DNA of 64,000 bases from Bradyrhizobium sp. LTSP885 (GCF_000938305.1 NZ_JYMT01000043.1:62001-126000); one strand, 5' to 3'. Positions 42,677 through 53,628 are shown, counted from the first letter of the stretch. The notes: generated by a model not told the origin, from the sequence alone. Program-made: numbers and translations.

Positions 42677-43470
42677 TGGTCCTTGCTCCCCAGATAGGCC
42701 TTGATGACATCCGGGTCGGCTTGGACCTGGGCCGGCGTGCCCTCGGCGAGCTTGCGGCCGAAATTGAGCGCCACGACGTGGTCGGCGATCGACATCACGA
42801 GGCCCATGTGGTGCTCGACCAGCAGCACGGTGATCTTGCGGTCGTCGCGGATTTTGCGGATCAGGTCGCCGAGTACGTAGACTTCCTCATGGTTGAGGCC
42901 GCCGGCCGGTTCGTCGAGCAGCAGGATCTTCGGGTCTGCGGCCAAAGCGCGCGCCAGCTCGACGCGCTTCTGGGTGCCGAAGGGCAGGCCGGAGACCACG
43001 GTGTGGGCGACGCTCTCGAGATCGAGATAGCCGAGGATCGCGTGAACCTTCTTGTTCACGTCGGCTTCGCCGCGCCGAATCCAGGCCAGCCGCAGCGAGT
43101 CGCTGACGATGTCGCTCGAGCTGCGCGCATGGGCGCCGACCCGCACATTGTCGATCACGGAAAGATTGGGAAACAATGCGACGTTCTGGAAGGTGCGGCC
43201 GATGCCGATCTCGGCGATCCGGTGCGGCGGGCGCTTCAGGATGCTCTCGCCTTCCATCAGGATGTCGCCGGACGACGGCTGGTAGAGCCGCGACAGACAG
43301 TTGAACAGCGTCGTCTTGCCGGCCCCATTCGGTCCGATCAAGCCGAGGATCTGCCCCTGATGCATGTCAAAGGACACGCCATTCAGCGCGATGATACCGC
43401 CGAACACGACGCTGACGTCGCGAACCGCGAGCAGGGGTGATTGTCCCTGCGCGAGCTGTGCCTGCGTCAT
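42673..43470 (-). CDS. livG: LivG-type ABC ATPase, 265 aa
   Basis: ABC ATPase with Walker A GPNGAGKTTLFNCL, a LivG-type insertion (RVGAHARSSSDIVSDSLRL), a degenerate signature (LPFGTQKRVELARALAADP) as usual for LivG, and Walker B ILLLDEPAGGL. It ends with the LivG motif VIKAYLG. First gene of the transporter operon, 69 bases after the IclR gene on the same strand, so both may share one message. Confidence 0.94.
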   Translation of the reverse strand: MTQAQLAQGQSPLLAVRDVSVVFGGIIALNGVSFDMHQGQILGLIGPNGAGKTTLFNCLSRLYQPSSGDILMEGESILKRPPHRIAEIGIGRTFQNVALFPNLSVIDNVRVGAHARSSSDIVSDSLRLAWIRRGEADVNKKVHAILGYLDLESVAHTVVSGLPFGTQKRVELARALAADPKILLLDEPAGGLNHEEVYVLGDLIRKIRDDRKITVLLVEHHMGLVMSIADHVVALNFGRKLAEGTPAQVQADPDVIKAYLGSKDQ

Positions 43471-43539
43471 CTCGTCTCGCCCGCCATCTTCACGCGATGC
43501 GAGCGAACCTGCGAAACCTTTCGCTGGTCGTGATGGAGG

Positions 43540-44424
43540 CTATCGGATCCCCTCGGCCAAACGTGCAACTTTCCCTCCTACTCTAGACTTTTTGCTTTCT
43601 TGTTTTTTTGATTGCGGCGCCATCCCACCCAGCACCTGCTCGATGTTCCTTACCATCGCGACAAGACGAGGTCCAATGTCGTTGATCAATCGGTCTTCCG
43701 TGAAGCGGAATGCCGGCGCGCCACAATTGAAGGCGTAGGGTCCGGTTCCGTCATTCAGCGTCAAACCGACGCCGACTGCGGCGACGTCGTCCTGCCAGTC
43801 ACCTGTGGACATGGTGAACCCGTACTTCGCCACCGTCTCGCCGGAGCGTTCGATGCCGTCGCGCATCTTGGGCCAGCGGCTGCCGTAGTGCTCGCGCAGT
43901 TCACGCAATAAAGCGGCACGCTCGTCGGGAGGCAATGCCCAAATATAGGCACGGCCCATCGCCGTGGTTGCGATGGGTACCCGCGAACCGACGTCGAGTT
44001 GCACGCCGAGCGCCAAGCCATTCCGGCTCTGGCCAAAGTAGATCATGCTGTGACGGTCGCGGCCGCCAACCGCGACGGCGCCGCCGGTCTGGCGCATCAC
44101 GTCCTCCCGATAGGGCTCGGACAAATGCCGAACGCCTAGATTGGCGAGCGCCGCATAGCCCAGCGCCATGGCCGATGGCGCAAGCTGGTACTTCTCGAAC
44201 CGCGGCACGGGTGTAAGGTAGCCCAGCTTGGTCAACGTGTAGGTCAGCCGGGAGATGGTCGGCTTAGGTAATTTTGTACGGGCGGCGATCTCTTGATTGC
44301 CCAGGAGTCCGTCATTGGGCTGGAATGCGCGCAGAACATCAAGTCCGCGGGAAAGCGCGACGACGAAGTTGCGATCGGTCGCTGCCTTCTTGCCAGAACG
44401 TTTCATTCCCTGCCGCTTTGTCAT
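43540..44424 (-). CDS. IclR-family transcriptional regulator, 294 aa
   Basis: Winged helix (ALSRGLDVLRAFQPNDGLLGNQEIAARTKLPKPTISRLTYTL, about residues 24-65) followed by the IclR ligand domain (YGFTMSTGDWQDDVAAVGVGL). The C-terminal tail is lysine-rich (SKKQESKKSRVGGKV). The start is taken as ATG 44424; TTG 44436 and ATG 44406 are in frame. It is divergent from the pim-like operon and heads the liv operon, with a 19-bp palindrome in between, so it probably controls both in response to a carboxylate or CoA intermediate. Confidence 0.9.
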   Translation of the reverse strand: MTKRQGMKRSGKKAATDRNFVVALSRGLDVLRAFQPNDGLLGNQEIAARTKLPKPTISRLTYTLTKLGYLTPVPRFEKYQLAPSAMALGYAALANLGVRHLSEPYREDVMRQTGGAVAVGGRDRHSMIYFGQSRNGLALGVQLDVGSRVPIATTAMGRAYIWALPPDERAALLRELREHYGSRWPKMRDGIERSGETVAKYGFTMSTGDWQDDVAAVGVGLTLNDGTGPYAFNCGAPAFRFTEDRLINDIGPRLVAMVRNIEQVLGGMAPQSKKQESKKSRVGGKVARLAEGIR

Positions 44425-44480
44425 GCTCGTTGACAAGGCTCGTGCTTCAAAATAACCCTCCGTGTCAAGATGTGGAATTC

Positions 44481-44499
44481 AATTTCGCAGTGCGAAATT
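44481..44499. promoter_or_regulatory. 19-bp perfect palindrome, likely IclR operator
   Basis: AATTTCGCAGTGCGAAATT, symmetric around a central G, lies in the 163-bp region between the divergent IclR gene and the pimF-like gene. Its size and position suit an IclR-family operator controlling both directions. Confidence 0.7.
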
Positions 44500-44587
44500 A
44501 GTCTAAATCGCGAAAACGTAGCGGCTCGACGCAAGTCGGGCAGCTGCTCAACACAAGTTCAAGAACAAGCATCCAGGGAGAGTCCCG

Positions 44588-46684
<2,097 letters not shown>

Positions 46685-46706
46685 TTGGCCAAAGGCCCAA
46701 CAATGT

Positions 46707-46812
46707 GTCGTTCCGGGGCATCGCAAAGCGATGAGCCCGGAACCCATTGCGCCTCAGAGCGTGCGGCCTGATGGATTCCGGGCCTGGCCCTTCGTTCCAT
46801 CCCGGAATGACG
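46707..46812. repeat. REP-like inverted repeat between pimF and pimA
   Basis: GTCGTTCCGGGGCATCGCAA at the left and CATCCCGGAATGACGAC at the right, with inner pairing GAGCCCGGAACCCATTG / TGGATTCCGGGC. It fills the 154-base gap within the operon. Confidence 0.8.
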
Positions 46813-46838
46813 ACCTTTAGAGTCCTGCGAAGGCATTC

Positions 46839-48527
46839 ATGATCCATCCCGGCGAACAGTATTATCCGAACGGCGTGCACTGGAGCGACGAGATCGTGCG
46901 CGGCACCTTGCCCGATCTGCTCTCGACCGCCGCTGCCGAGTACGGCACGCGCCCGGTGCTCGAATTCCGCGATCGGCCGATTAGCTACAGCGAGCTCGAA
47001 GCCCTGGTTGAAACCGCAGCTAGCGCCTTCATGCGCGCCGGCTACGGCAAGGGCGCGTCGGTCGCGCTGTTCCTCGGCAACACGCCGGATCATCCGATCA
47101 ACTTCTTCGGCGCCCTGAAGGCTGGCGCCCGTGTCGTGCATCTGTCGCCGCTCGACGGTGAGATCGCGCTGTCGCACAAGCTCTCTGACTCCGGCGCGCG
47201 CGTGCTGGTCACCAGTAATGTGTCGGCGCTGTTGCCGACTGCGTTGAAATTCCTCGCCAAGGGGCTGCTCGACCGGCTGATCGTCTGCGAGGACGACAAT
47301 TGGGGCAAGGCCGGCACAGCGCAGACGGCGTTGCCCGACAACCCTGCAGTGGTCACGCGCAGCCAGTTCATCGATGGCGCGACCAAGCCGACGCAATGGC
47401 CAGCGATCGATGTCGAGGACGTTGCGCTGCTGCAATATACCGGCGGCACCACCGGCCTGCCGAAAGGTGCGATGCTGAGCCACGGCAATCTGACCGGGGC
47501 GGTGTCGATCTACGACGTCTGGGGCAAGCCGGCGCGGCTCGAGCGCAATGCGACCGAGCGTGTGATCTGCGTGCTGCCGCTGTTCCATATCTATGCGCTC
47601 ACCGTCGTGCTGCTGTCGGCGATCCGCCGCGGCCATCTGATCTCGTTGCACCAGCGCTTCGACGTCGAGGCCGTGATGCGTGACATCGAGGTCAAGCGCG
47701 CCACGGTGTTTCCCGGCGTACCGACGATGTGGATTGCGATCGCGGGGCTACCCGATCTCGACAAGCGCGACCTGTCGTCGCTGGTCTCCTGCGGCTCCGG
47801 CGGCGCGCCGCTGCCGGTGGAAGTCGCTAAAATCTTCGAGCGCCGCGTCGGCATGAAGCTGAAGAGCGGCTGGGGCATGACCGAAACCTGTTCGCCCGGC
47901 ACCGGCCATCCGAAGGAAGGACCGAACAAGGTGGGCTCGATCGGGCTGATGCTGCCCGGCATCGAGATGGATGTGGTGTCGCTGGACGATTCGACGAAGC
48001 TGATGCCGGTCGGCGAGGTTGGCGAGATCCGCATCCGCGGCCCGAACGTCACCAAGGGCTACTGGAACAGGCCGAAGGAAACCGCGGAGGCCTTCGTCGG
48101 CGACCGCTTCCTGACCGGCGACATCGGCTACATGGATGCCGACGGCTACTTCTATCTGGTCGACCGCAAGAAGGACATGATCATCTCCGGCGGCTTCAAC
48201 GTCTATCCGCAGATGATCGAGCAGGCGATCTACACGCACCCTGCCGTGCAGGAGGTGATCGTCATTGGTATATCAGACGATTACCGCGGCGAGGCGGCAA
48301 AGGCCTTCATCAAGCTGCGCGACGGGCAACAACCGTTCTCGCTCGACGAGTTGCGCGCGTTCCTGACCGGCAAGCTCGGCAAGCATGAATTGCCCGTTGC
48401 GGTCGAGTTCGTCGCCGAGCTGCCGCGCACTCCGGTCGGCAAGCTGTCGCGCCACGAATTGCGCCAGCAGCAGCCGAAAGCCCTTCAACCCCATCAGCAA
48501 CAGACTGCATCAGGACAACGCGCATGA
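46839..48527 (+). CDS. pimA: Acyl/dicarboxylyl-CoA ligase (PimA-like), 562 aa
   Basis: An AMP-forming acyl-CoA ligase: LLQYTGGTTGLPKGAM at about residues 196-211, GWGMTETCSPGTGHP, FLTGDIGYMDADGYFYLVDR and the C-terminal RTPVGKLSRHELR. The distinctive N-terminus (MIHPGEQYYPNGVHW) and its place after pimF agree with PimA, the pimeloyl-CoA ligase with broad di- and monocarboxylate range. AAGGCATTC precedes the ATG. The last ~25 residues are Gln-rich (QQQPKALQPHQQQTASGQ). No thiolase gene (pimB) follows, unlike the Rhodopseudomonas operon. Confidence 0.87.
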   Translation: MIHPGEQYYPNGVHWSDEIVRGTLPDLLSTAAAEYGTRPVLEFRDRPISYSELEALVETAASAFMRAGYGKGASVALFLGNTPDHPINFFGALKAGARVVHLSPLDGEIALSHKLSDSGARVLVTSNVSALLPTALKFLAKGLLDRLIVCEDDNWGKAGTAQTALPDNPAVVTRSQFIDGATKPTQWPAIDVEDVALLQYTGGTTGLPKGAMLSHGNLTGAVSIYDVWGKPARLERNATERVICVLPLFHIYALTVVLLSAIRRGHLISLHQRFDVEAVMRDIEVKRATVFPGVPTMWIAIAGLPDLDKRDLSSLVSCGSGGAPLPVEVAKIFERRVGMKLKSGWGMTETCSPGTGHPKEGPNKVGSIGLMLPGIEMDVVSLDDSTKLMPVGEVGEIRIRGPNVTKGYWNRPKETAEAFVGDRFLTGDIGYMDADGYFYLVDRKKDMIISGGFNVYPQMIEQAIYTHPAVQEVIVIGISDDYRGEAAKAFIKLRDGQQPFSLDELRAFLTGKLGKHELPVAVEFVAELPRTPVGKLSRHELRQQQPKALQPHQQQTASGQRA

Positions 48528-48551
48528 CTGCTATGATGGTGCATTGAATTC

Positions 48552-48673
48552 CGTCGTCCCGGCGAAGGCCGGGACCAATACGCCGCGGCTCACGTAAGAG
48601 GCACAAGCGGCAGCCGGCTTTGCCAGTTGCGACGGCCGGTGGTTATGGGTCCCGGCTTTCGCCGGGACGACGA
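48552..48673. repeat. REP-like inverted repeat between pimA and pimC
   Basis: GTCGTCCCGGCGAAGGCCGG at the left and TCCCGGCTTTCGCCGGGACGAC at the right. It occupies the 184-base gap where pimB would be expected from the Rhodopseudomonas order; no thiolase remnant is visible. Confidence 0.8.
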
Positions 48674-48711
48674 GGGATAGAGTTCTGGAATTTAATTCAA
48701 AGGAGGATCCG

Positions 48712-49902
48712 ATGGATCTCGCTTTCACCAAGGAAGAGATAGCGTTTCGTGAGGACGTGCGGGCGTTCTTCAAGGCCAACGTCCCGCCGGACACGCGCCG
48801 CAAGCTGCAGGAAGGCCGCCATCTGTCGAAGGATGAGATGGTCACCTGGTGGCGCATCCTCAACAAGAAGGGCTGGGGCGTCACCCACTGGCCGAAGGAA
48901 TTCGGCGGCACGGGCTGGACCTCGGTCCAGCACTACATCTTCAACGAGGAGCTGCAGTCCTACCCCGCGCCGCAGCCGCTCGCCTTCGGCGTCAGCATGG
49001 TCGGCCCTGTCATCTACACCTTCGGCAACGAGACGCAGAAGAAGCAGTATCTGCCGCGTATCGCCAATGTCGACGACTGGTGGTGCCAGGGCTTCTCAGA
49101 GCCCGGCTCCGGCTCTGACCTCGCCTCGCTGAAGACCAAGGCCGAGCGCAAGGGTGACAAATGGATCATCAACGGCCAGAAGACCTGGACCACGCTCGCC
49201 CAGCACGCCGACATGATCTTCTGCCTCTGCCGCACCGACAACAATGCGAAGAAGCAGATGGGCATTTCCTTCATCGTGTTCGACATGAAGTCGAAGGGCG
49301 TCACTGTGCGCCCGATCCAGACCATCGACGGCGGCGTTGAGGTCAACGAAGTCTTCTTCGACGACGTCGAGGTGCCCTATGAGAACCTGATCGGCGAGGA
49401 GAACAAGGGCTGGGATTACGCCAAGTTCCTGCTCGGCAATGAGCGCACCGGCATCGCCCGGGTCGGCGTGTCGAAGGAGCGGCTGCGCCGCATCCGCGCG
49501 CTGGCTTCCAAGGTCGAGGCCGGCGGTCGTCCCGTCATCGAGGATCCGGCGTTCCGCGAAAAGCTCACGGCCTGCGAGATCGAGCTGAAGGCGCTCGAAC
49601 TCACGCAGCTCCGCGTCGTCGCCGACGAGGGCAAGCACGGCAAGGGCAAGCCCAATCCGGCCTCCTCGGTGCTGAAGATCAAGGGCTCGGAAATCCAGCA
49701 GACCACCACCGAACTCCTGATGGAGGTGATCGGCCCGTTCGCCGCGCCCTACGACGAGCACGGCGACGCCGGCTCGAACGAGAGCATGGATTGGAGTGCA
49801 CAGATCGCGCCGAGCTACTTCAACAACCGCAAGGTTTCGATCTACGGCGGCTCCAACGAGATCCAGCGCAACATCATAAGCAAGGCGGTGCTGGGGCTTT
49901 AG
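48712..49902 (+). CDS. pimC: Acyl-CoA dehydrogenase (PimC-like), 396 aa
   Basis: Acyl-CoA dehydrogenase family flavoprotein: WCQGFSEPGSGSDLASLKTKAERKG (FAD-contact segment, about residues 127-151) and the C-terminal ISIYGGSNEIQRNIISKAVLGL-type motif (here SIYGGSNEIQRNII). It is paired with the shorter homologue downstream, as PimC and PimD are, and the two probably form a heteromeric enzyme oxidising pimeloyl-CoA or similar. AAAGGAGG sits five bases before ATG 48712, the strongest ribosome site of the operon. Confidence 0.9.
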   Translation: MDLAFTKEEIAFREDVRAFFKANVPPDTRRKLQEGRHLSKDEMVTWWRILNKKGWGVTHWPKEFGGTGWTSVQHYIFNEELQSYPAPQPLAFGVSMVGPVIYTFGNETQKKQYLPRIANVDDWWCQGFSEPGSGSDLASLKTKAERKGDKWIINGQKTWTTLAQHADMIFCLCRTDNNAKKQMGISFIVFDMKSKGVTVRPIQTIDGGVEVNEVFFDDVEVPYENLIGEENKGWDYAKFLLGNERTGIARVGVSKERLRRIRALASKVEAGGRPVIEDPAFREKLTACEIELKALELTQLRVVADEGKHGKGKPNPASSVLKIKGSEIQQTTTELLMEVIGPFAAPYDEHGDAGSNESMDWSAQIAPSYFNNRKVSIYGGSNEIQRNIISKAVLGL

Positions 49903-49916
49903 CCACAAGTTCGGTT

Positions 49917-50014
49917 GTCGTCCCCCGCGCATGCGGGGGACCCAGTACGCCGCGGCAGTCGTGGTTCACGACGATGGCCGCTGAGTACTGGATCCCCGCT
50001 TTCGCGGGGATGAC
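49917..50014. repeat. REP-like inverted repeat between pimC and pimD
   Basis: GTCGTCCCCCGCGCATGCGGG...CCCCGCTTTCGCGGGGATGAC with an inner pair CCCAGTAC/GTACTGGA. It is one of four such repeats placed in gaps of this operon. Confidence 0.8.
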
Positions 50015-50068
50015 GAGGGGAGATCGGGGCGGCAGTGGTGCCCCATGCGATTTTGGAGAGATGGTAAA

Positions 50069-51214
50069 ATGGATTTTGATCTGTCCGAGGAGCAGCGGCT
50101 TCTCAAGGAAAGCGTCGACGGGCTTCTCACGGATGCCTACGACTTCGATGCGCGCAAGAAGTACATGAAGGAGAAGGGCGGCTGGAGCAAAGCGCTCTGG
50201 GGCAAGCTTGCCGAGCAGGGCCTGCTCGGTCTGCCCTTTGCGGAGGCCGATGGCGGCTTCGGGGCCGGTGCGGTCGAGACCATGATCGTGATGGAGGCGC
50301 TCGGCAAGGCGCTGGTGGTCGAGCCGTATCTCGCCACGGTCGTCATCGCCGGCAGCTTCCTGCGCCACGGCGGCTCGGCCGAGCAGAAGGCCAAGTACAT
50401 CCCCGGCATCATCGACGGCAGCAAGACTTTTGCGTTCGCGCAGCTTGAGAAGAGCTCGCGCTACGATCTGCACGACGTCGTGACGACGGCGAAGAAAAAG
50501 GGCGACGGTTGGGTGATCGACGGCGAGAAGTTCGTCGTGCTCAACGGCGAGAACGCCGACACCTTGATCGTCACTGCGCGCACCAAGGGCGGTCAGCGCG
50601 ACAAGACCGGCGTCGGCGTGTTTCTTGTGCCGGCAGACGCCAAGGGCATCACCAGGAAGGGCTATCCGACCCAGGACGGCCTGCACGCGGCCGACATCAC
50701 CTTCACCAATGTCGAGGTCGGGGCTGATGCCGCGATCGGCGATCCCGAGAATGCGCTGCCGCTGATCGAACGGGTGGCGGACGAAGCCCGCACCGCGATC
50801 TGCGCGGAAGCTGTCGGTGCGATGGATGAGTCGCTGAAGAGCACGGTCGAATACCTCAAGACGCGCAAGCAGTTCGGCGTTGCGATCGGCTCGTTCCAGA
50901 GCCTGCAGCACCGCGCCGCCGACATGTTCGTGGCGCTGGAGCAGGCCCGCAGCATGTCGATGCTTGCGACCATGGCGTCGGATTTCGACAACGCCAAGGA
51001 CCGCGCCAACTCGGTCGCCGCGGCCAAGGTGCAGATCGGCAAGTCGCTGAAGTTCGTCGGCCAGCAGTCGATCCAGCTCCATGGCGGCATCGGCATGACC
51101 ATGGAGGCCAAGATCGGCCACTACTTCAAGCGACTGACCATGATCGAGAACACCCTCGGCGACACCGACTACCACCTCCGCCGCGTCAGCGAGGGCGGCG
51201 GGCTGTTGGGGTAA
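50069..51214 (+). CDS. pimD: Acyl-CoA dehydrogenase, small-subunit type (PimD-like), 381 aa
   Basis: Acyl-CoA dehydrogenase family. It lacks the usual GSGSD segment, having instead FAQLEKSSRYDLHDVVTTAKKKG, and keeps KFVGQQSIQLHGGIGMTMEAKIG and HYFKRLTMI near the end. This partly degenerate partner of a full-length dehydrogenase is the PimC/PimD pattern. ATG 50069 follows GGAGAGATGG. Confidence 0.88.
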   Translation: MDFDLSEEQRLLKESVDGLLTDAYDFDARKKYMKEKGGWSKALWGKLAEQGLLGLPFAEADGGFGAGAVETMIVMEALGKALVVEPYLATVVIAGSFLRHGGSAEQKAKYIPGIIDGSKTFAFAQLEKSSRYDLHDVVTTAKKKGDGWVIDGEKFVVLNGENADTLIVTARTKGGQRDKTGVGVFLVPADAKGITRKGYPTQDGLHAADITFTNVEVGADAAIGDPENALPLIERVADEARTAICAEAVGAMDESLKSTVEYLKTRKQFGVAIGSFQSLQHRAADMFVALEQARSMSMLATMASDFDNAKDRANSVAAAKVQIGKSLKFVGQQSIQLHGGIGMTMEAKIGHYFKRLTMIENTLGDTDYHLRRVSEGGGLLG

Positions 51215-51223
51215 GTCGCCTTC

Positions 51224-51318
51224 GTCATTCCGGGGCTCGCGAAGCGAGAACCCGGAATCTCGATGTTGCACGTCACCTCTGGATTCCGGGTTCGCGCTCG
51301 CGCGCGCCCCGGAATGAC
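51224..51318. repeat. REP-like inverted repeat between pimD and the SDR gene
   Basis: GTCATTCCGGGGCTCGCGAA at the left and CGCGCCCCGGAATGAC at the right, with inner GAACCCGGAATCTC / GATTCCGGGTTC. Close to the copies at 16882, 32934 and 57494. Confidence 0.85.
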
Positions 51319-51344
51319 GGGTCAAATACAGGGAGACAACAACA

Positions 51345-52118
51345 ATGAAAAATACTCCATTCGATCTCACCGGCACCGTCGCAGTCGTCACCGGATCGAG
51401 CCGCGGCATCGGCCGTTCCTCCGCCGAACTTCTCGCCAAGCTCGGCGCCAAGGTCGTGATCTCCTCGCGCAAGGCGGACGCCTGCAAGGAGGTAGCCGAC
51501 GGCATCAACGGCAGCGGCGGTGATGCGATCGTCATCCCCTGCAACATCTCGCGCCGCGAAGAGGTCGAGGCGCTGATCTCGGGCACGATCAAGCATTACG
51601 GCAAGATCGACACGCTGGTCTGCAACGCCGCGGTGAATCCCTATTACGGCCCGCTGCTCGACATCAAGGACGAGGCCTTTGACAAGATCATGGGCTCGAA
51701 CGTCAAGAGCAACATCTGGCTCTGCGCGCTCGCGGTTCCGCAGATGGCCGAACGCGGCAAGGGCTCGGTCGTGATCATCTCCTCGATCGGCGGCCTGCGC
51801 GGTTCGACCGTGATCGGGGCCTATGGCATCTCGAAAGCGGCAGACTTTGCGCTGTGCCGCAGCCTCGCCGGCGAATGGGGCCCGAAGGGCGTGCGCGTCA
51901 ATTGCGTGGCGCCGGGCCTGGTGAAGACCGATTTCGCCCGCGCGCTGTGGGAGGATCCGGAAAACCTGAAGCGTCGCACGGCGTCGTCGCCGCTCCGCCG
52001 CATCGGCGAGCCCGAAGAGATCGCAGGCGCGGTGGCCTATCTGGCCTCCGACGCCTCGACCTTCATGACCGGCCAGACCATCGTGATCGACGGCGGCGTC
52101 ACCACGGCGGCGACCTGA
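51345..52118 (+). CDS. SDR-family oxidoreductase, 257 aa
   Basis: A classical SDR: TGSSRGIGRSSAELLAKLG nucleotide motif, NAAVNPYYGP, catalytic YGISKAAD (Tyr-x-x-x-Lys) and the terminal FMTGQTIVIDGG. The sequence resembles DHRS4-like carbonyl/3-oxoacyl reductases. It probably belongs to the pim-like operon and could reduce or oxidise a 3-oxoacyl or hydroxyacyl intermediate; the substrate is not evident. CAGGGAGACAACAAC precedes the ATG. It converges with metZ. Confidence 0.88.
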   Translation: MKNTPFDLTGTVAVVTGSSRGIGRSSAELLAKLGAKVVISSRKADACKEVADGINGSGGDAIVIPCNISRREEVEALISGTIKHYGKIDTLVCNAAVNPYYGPLLDIKDEAFDKIMGSNVKSNIWLCALAVPQMAERGKGSVVIISSIGGLRGSTVIGAYGISKAADFALCRSLAGEWGPKGVRVNCVAPGLVKTDFARALWEDPENLKRRTASSPLRRIGEPEEIAGAVAYLASDASTFMTGQTIVIDGGVTTAAT

Positions 52119-52125
52119 AGTTGAC

Positions 52126-52146
52126 CCTCCCCGCTTGGCGGGGAGG
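52126..52146. terminator. Bidirectional hairpin between converging SDR and metZ genes
   Basis: CCTCCCCGC (52126-52134) pairs perfectly with GCGGGGAGG (52138-52146) around a 3-base loop. It fills the 36-base gap between converging genes; there is no T-tract. Confidence 0.6.
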
Positions 52147-52154
52147 GGACAGCC

Positions 52155-53348
52155 TCACACTTGCGCCAGCGCCTGATCGAGATCCTCGATCAGGTCGTCG
52201 ACATGCTCCAGCCCCGCCGAGAAGCGGATGAAGCCTTCGCTGATGCCGAGTTCGGCACGGGCTTCCGGCGCGAGGCGCTGATGTGTCGTGGTCGCGGGAT
52301 GCGTGACCAGGCTCTTGGCGTCGCCGAGATTGTTGGAGATCCGCGAGATCTTCAGCGCGTTGAGGCAGCGGAAGGCGCCGGCCTTGCCACCCTTCACCTC
52401 GAAGCCGACCAGCGTCGAGCCGGCGCGCATCTGCTTCTTCACCGTCTCGGCTTGCGGATGGTCGGCGCGGCCGGGATAGACCAGCCGCGTGATCTTCGGA
52501 TGGTTCGCCAGCACATCGGCGATCTTCGCCGCGCTCTCGGTCTGCGCCTTGACGCGAATGCCGAGCGTCTCCAGCCCCTTCAGCAGCACCCAGGCATTGA
52601 ACGGCGAGAGCGACGGCCCGGTCTGGCGCATGAAATTATGGATGTGCTCGGCGATGAAGGCTTCCGACGACAGGATGACGCCACCGAGGCAGCGGCCCTG
52701 GCCGTCGATGTGCTTGGTCGCGGAATAGACCACGACGTCGGCGCCGAGCGTGAGCGGGCTCTGCCAGATCGGCGTGGCGAACACGTTGTCGACGATCAAC
52801 CGGGCGCCGCCGCTGTGCGCGATCTTGGCAATGGCGGAAATATCGAGCACGTCGAGCGTCGGATTGGTCGGGCTCTCCAGGAAGAAGGATTTGGTGTTCG
52901 GCCGCAATGCGCGCTGCCACTGGTCGAGATCGAGGCCGTCGACCAGCGTCGTCTCGATGCCGTAACGCGGCAGTAGGTCCTGCACCACATAAAGGCACGA
53001 GCCGAACAGGGCTTTCGACGCGACCAGATGATCGCCGGCCTTCAGCGGCGCGAGGATCGCGGTCGTCACCGCGGCCATGCCGGTCGCAGTCGAGCGCGCG
53101 GCTTCGGCTCCCTCCAGCTCGATCATGCGGCGCTCGAACATCGCGATCGTCGGATTGGAATAGCGCGAATAGATAAAGCCGGGATCCTGGCCCTTGAAGC
53201 GCGCCTCGCACTGCTCAGCGCTGTCGTAGACATAGCCCTGGGTCAGAAACAGGCCTTCCGACGTCTCGCCGAATTGCGAGCGCAGCGTGCCGCCATGGAC
53301 GAGACGGGTTTCGGGACGATAGTGGGCGGTAGATTTGGCTTCAGACAT
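52155..53348 (-). CDS. metZ: O-succinylhomoserine sulfhydrylase MetZ, 397 aa
   Basis: A PLP-dependent Cys/Met-metabolism enzyme that makes homocysteine from O-succinylhomoserine and sulfide. PLP lysine Lys212 lies in YSATKHIDGQGRCLGG; YSRYSNPT near the start and SLGDAKSLVTHPATTTH-type segment (here NNLGDAKSLVTHPATTTHQR) near the end are family signatures. GGAGGTCAC precedes ATG 53348; the frame is open 81 bases upstream into the leader. A SAM-II riboswitch and a terminator hairpin in the leader show control by S-adenosylmethionine. Confidence 0.95.
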   Translation of the reverse strand: MSEAKSTAHYRPETRLVHGGTLRSQFGETSEGLFLTQGYVYDSAEQCEARFKGQDPGFIYSRYSNPTIAMFERRMIELEGAEAARSTATGMAAVTTAILAPLKAGDHLVASKALFGSCLYVVQDLLPRYGIETTLVDGLDLDQWQRALRPNTKSFFLESPTNPTLDVLDISAIAKIAHSGGARLIVDNVFATPIWQSPLTLGADVVVYSATKHIDGQGRCLGGVILSSEAFIAEHIHNFMRQTGPSLSPFNAWVLLKGLETLGIRVKAQTESAAKIADVLANHPKITRLVYPGRADHPQAETVKKQMRAGSTLVGFEVKGGKAGAFRCLNALKISRISNNLGDAKSLVTHPATTTHQRLAPEARAELGISEGFIRFSAGLEHVDDLIEDLDQALAQV

Positions 53349-53388
53349 GTGACCTCCGACGCGGCCATTCCCTCGGGAAAATAGCCAC

Positions 53389-53423
53389 AAAAAAACCGGC
53401 CTGGAGAAACCTCCACAAGCCGG
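53389..53423 (-). terminator. Attenuator hairpin in the metZ leader
   Basis: On the minus strand CCGGC (53423-53419) with TGGAG pairs with CTCCA and GCCGG (53400-53396), then TTTTTTT (53395-53389). It lies 20 bases downstream of the SAM-II aptamer and 41 bases before the metZ start, as expected for a transcription attenuator switched by the riboswitch. Confidence 0.82.
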
Positions 53424-53442
53424 GATCACACTGTCCCCGGCC

Positions 53443-53497
53443 TGTTTAGCGACTTATTTAACGTGGCTGCAAGCCGGCCGGCTCAAATCACCACGGG
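53443..53497 (-). ncRNA. SAM-II riboswitch ahead of metZ
   Basis: On the minus strand, CGTGGTGATTTGAG, then CGGCTTGCAGCCACG, TTAAATAAG and GTCGCTAAA reproduce the SAM-II (metA-motif) consensus, including the P1 pair CGTGG/CCACG and the 3' pseudoknot strand. SAM-II controls metA, metX and metZ in alphaproteobacteria. High SAM is expected to favour the terminator that follows. Confidence 0.94.
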
Positions 53498-53628
53498 ATA
53501 AGTGTTGCTGATATTCCCTCGCGGCCTTTCCGTCAAGGCGGTCATCAGATAACTCGTAAAAGCCCATATTTTGGGGCTTGGATGGCCGCTCAGGGTATGA
53601 TTTTGGGCCATCCCGAGGGACCCGCGCC

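Noticed and set aside
48528-48711. A remnant of pimB between pimA and pimC
   Set aside because: The gap is filled by a REP-like inverted repeat and no thiolase motif is visible in any frame.
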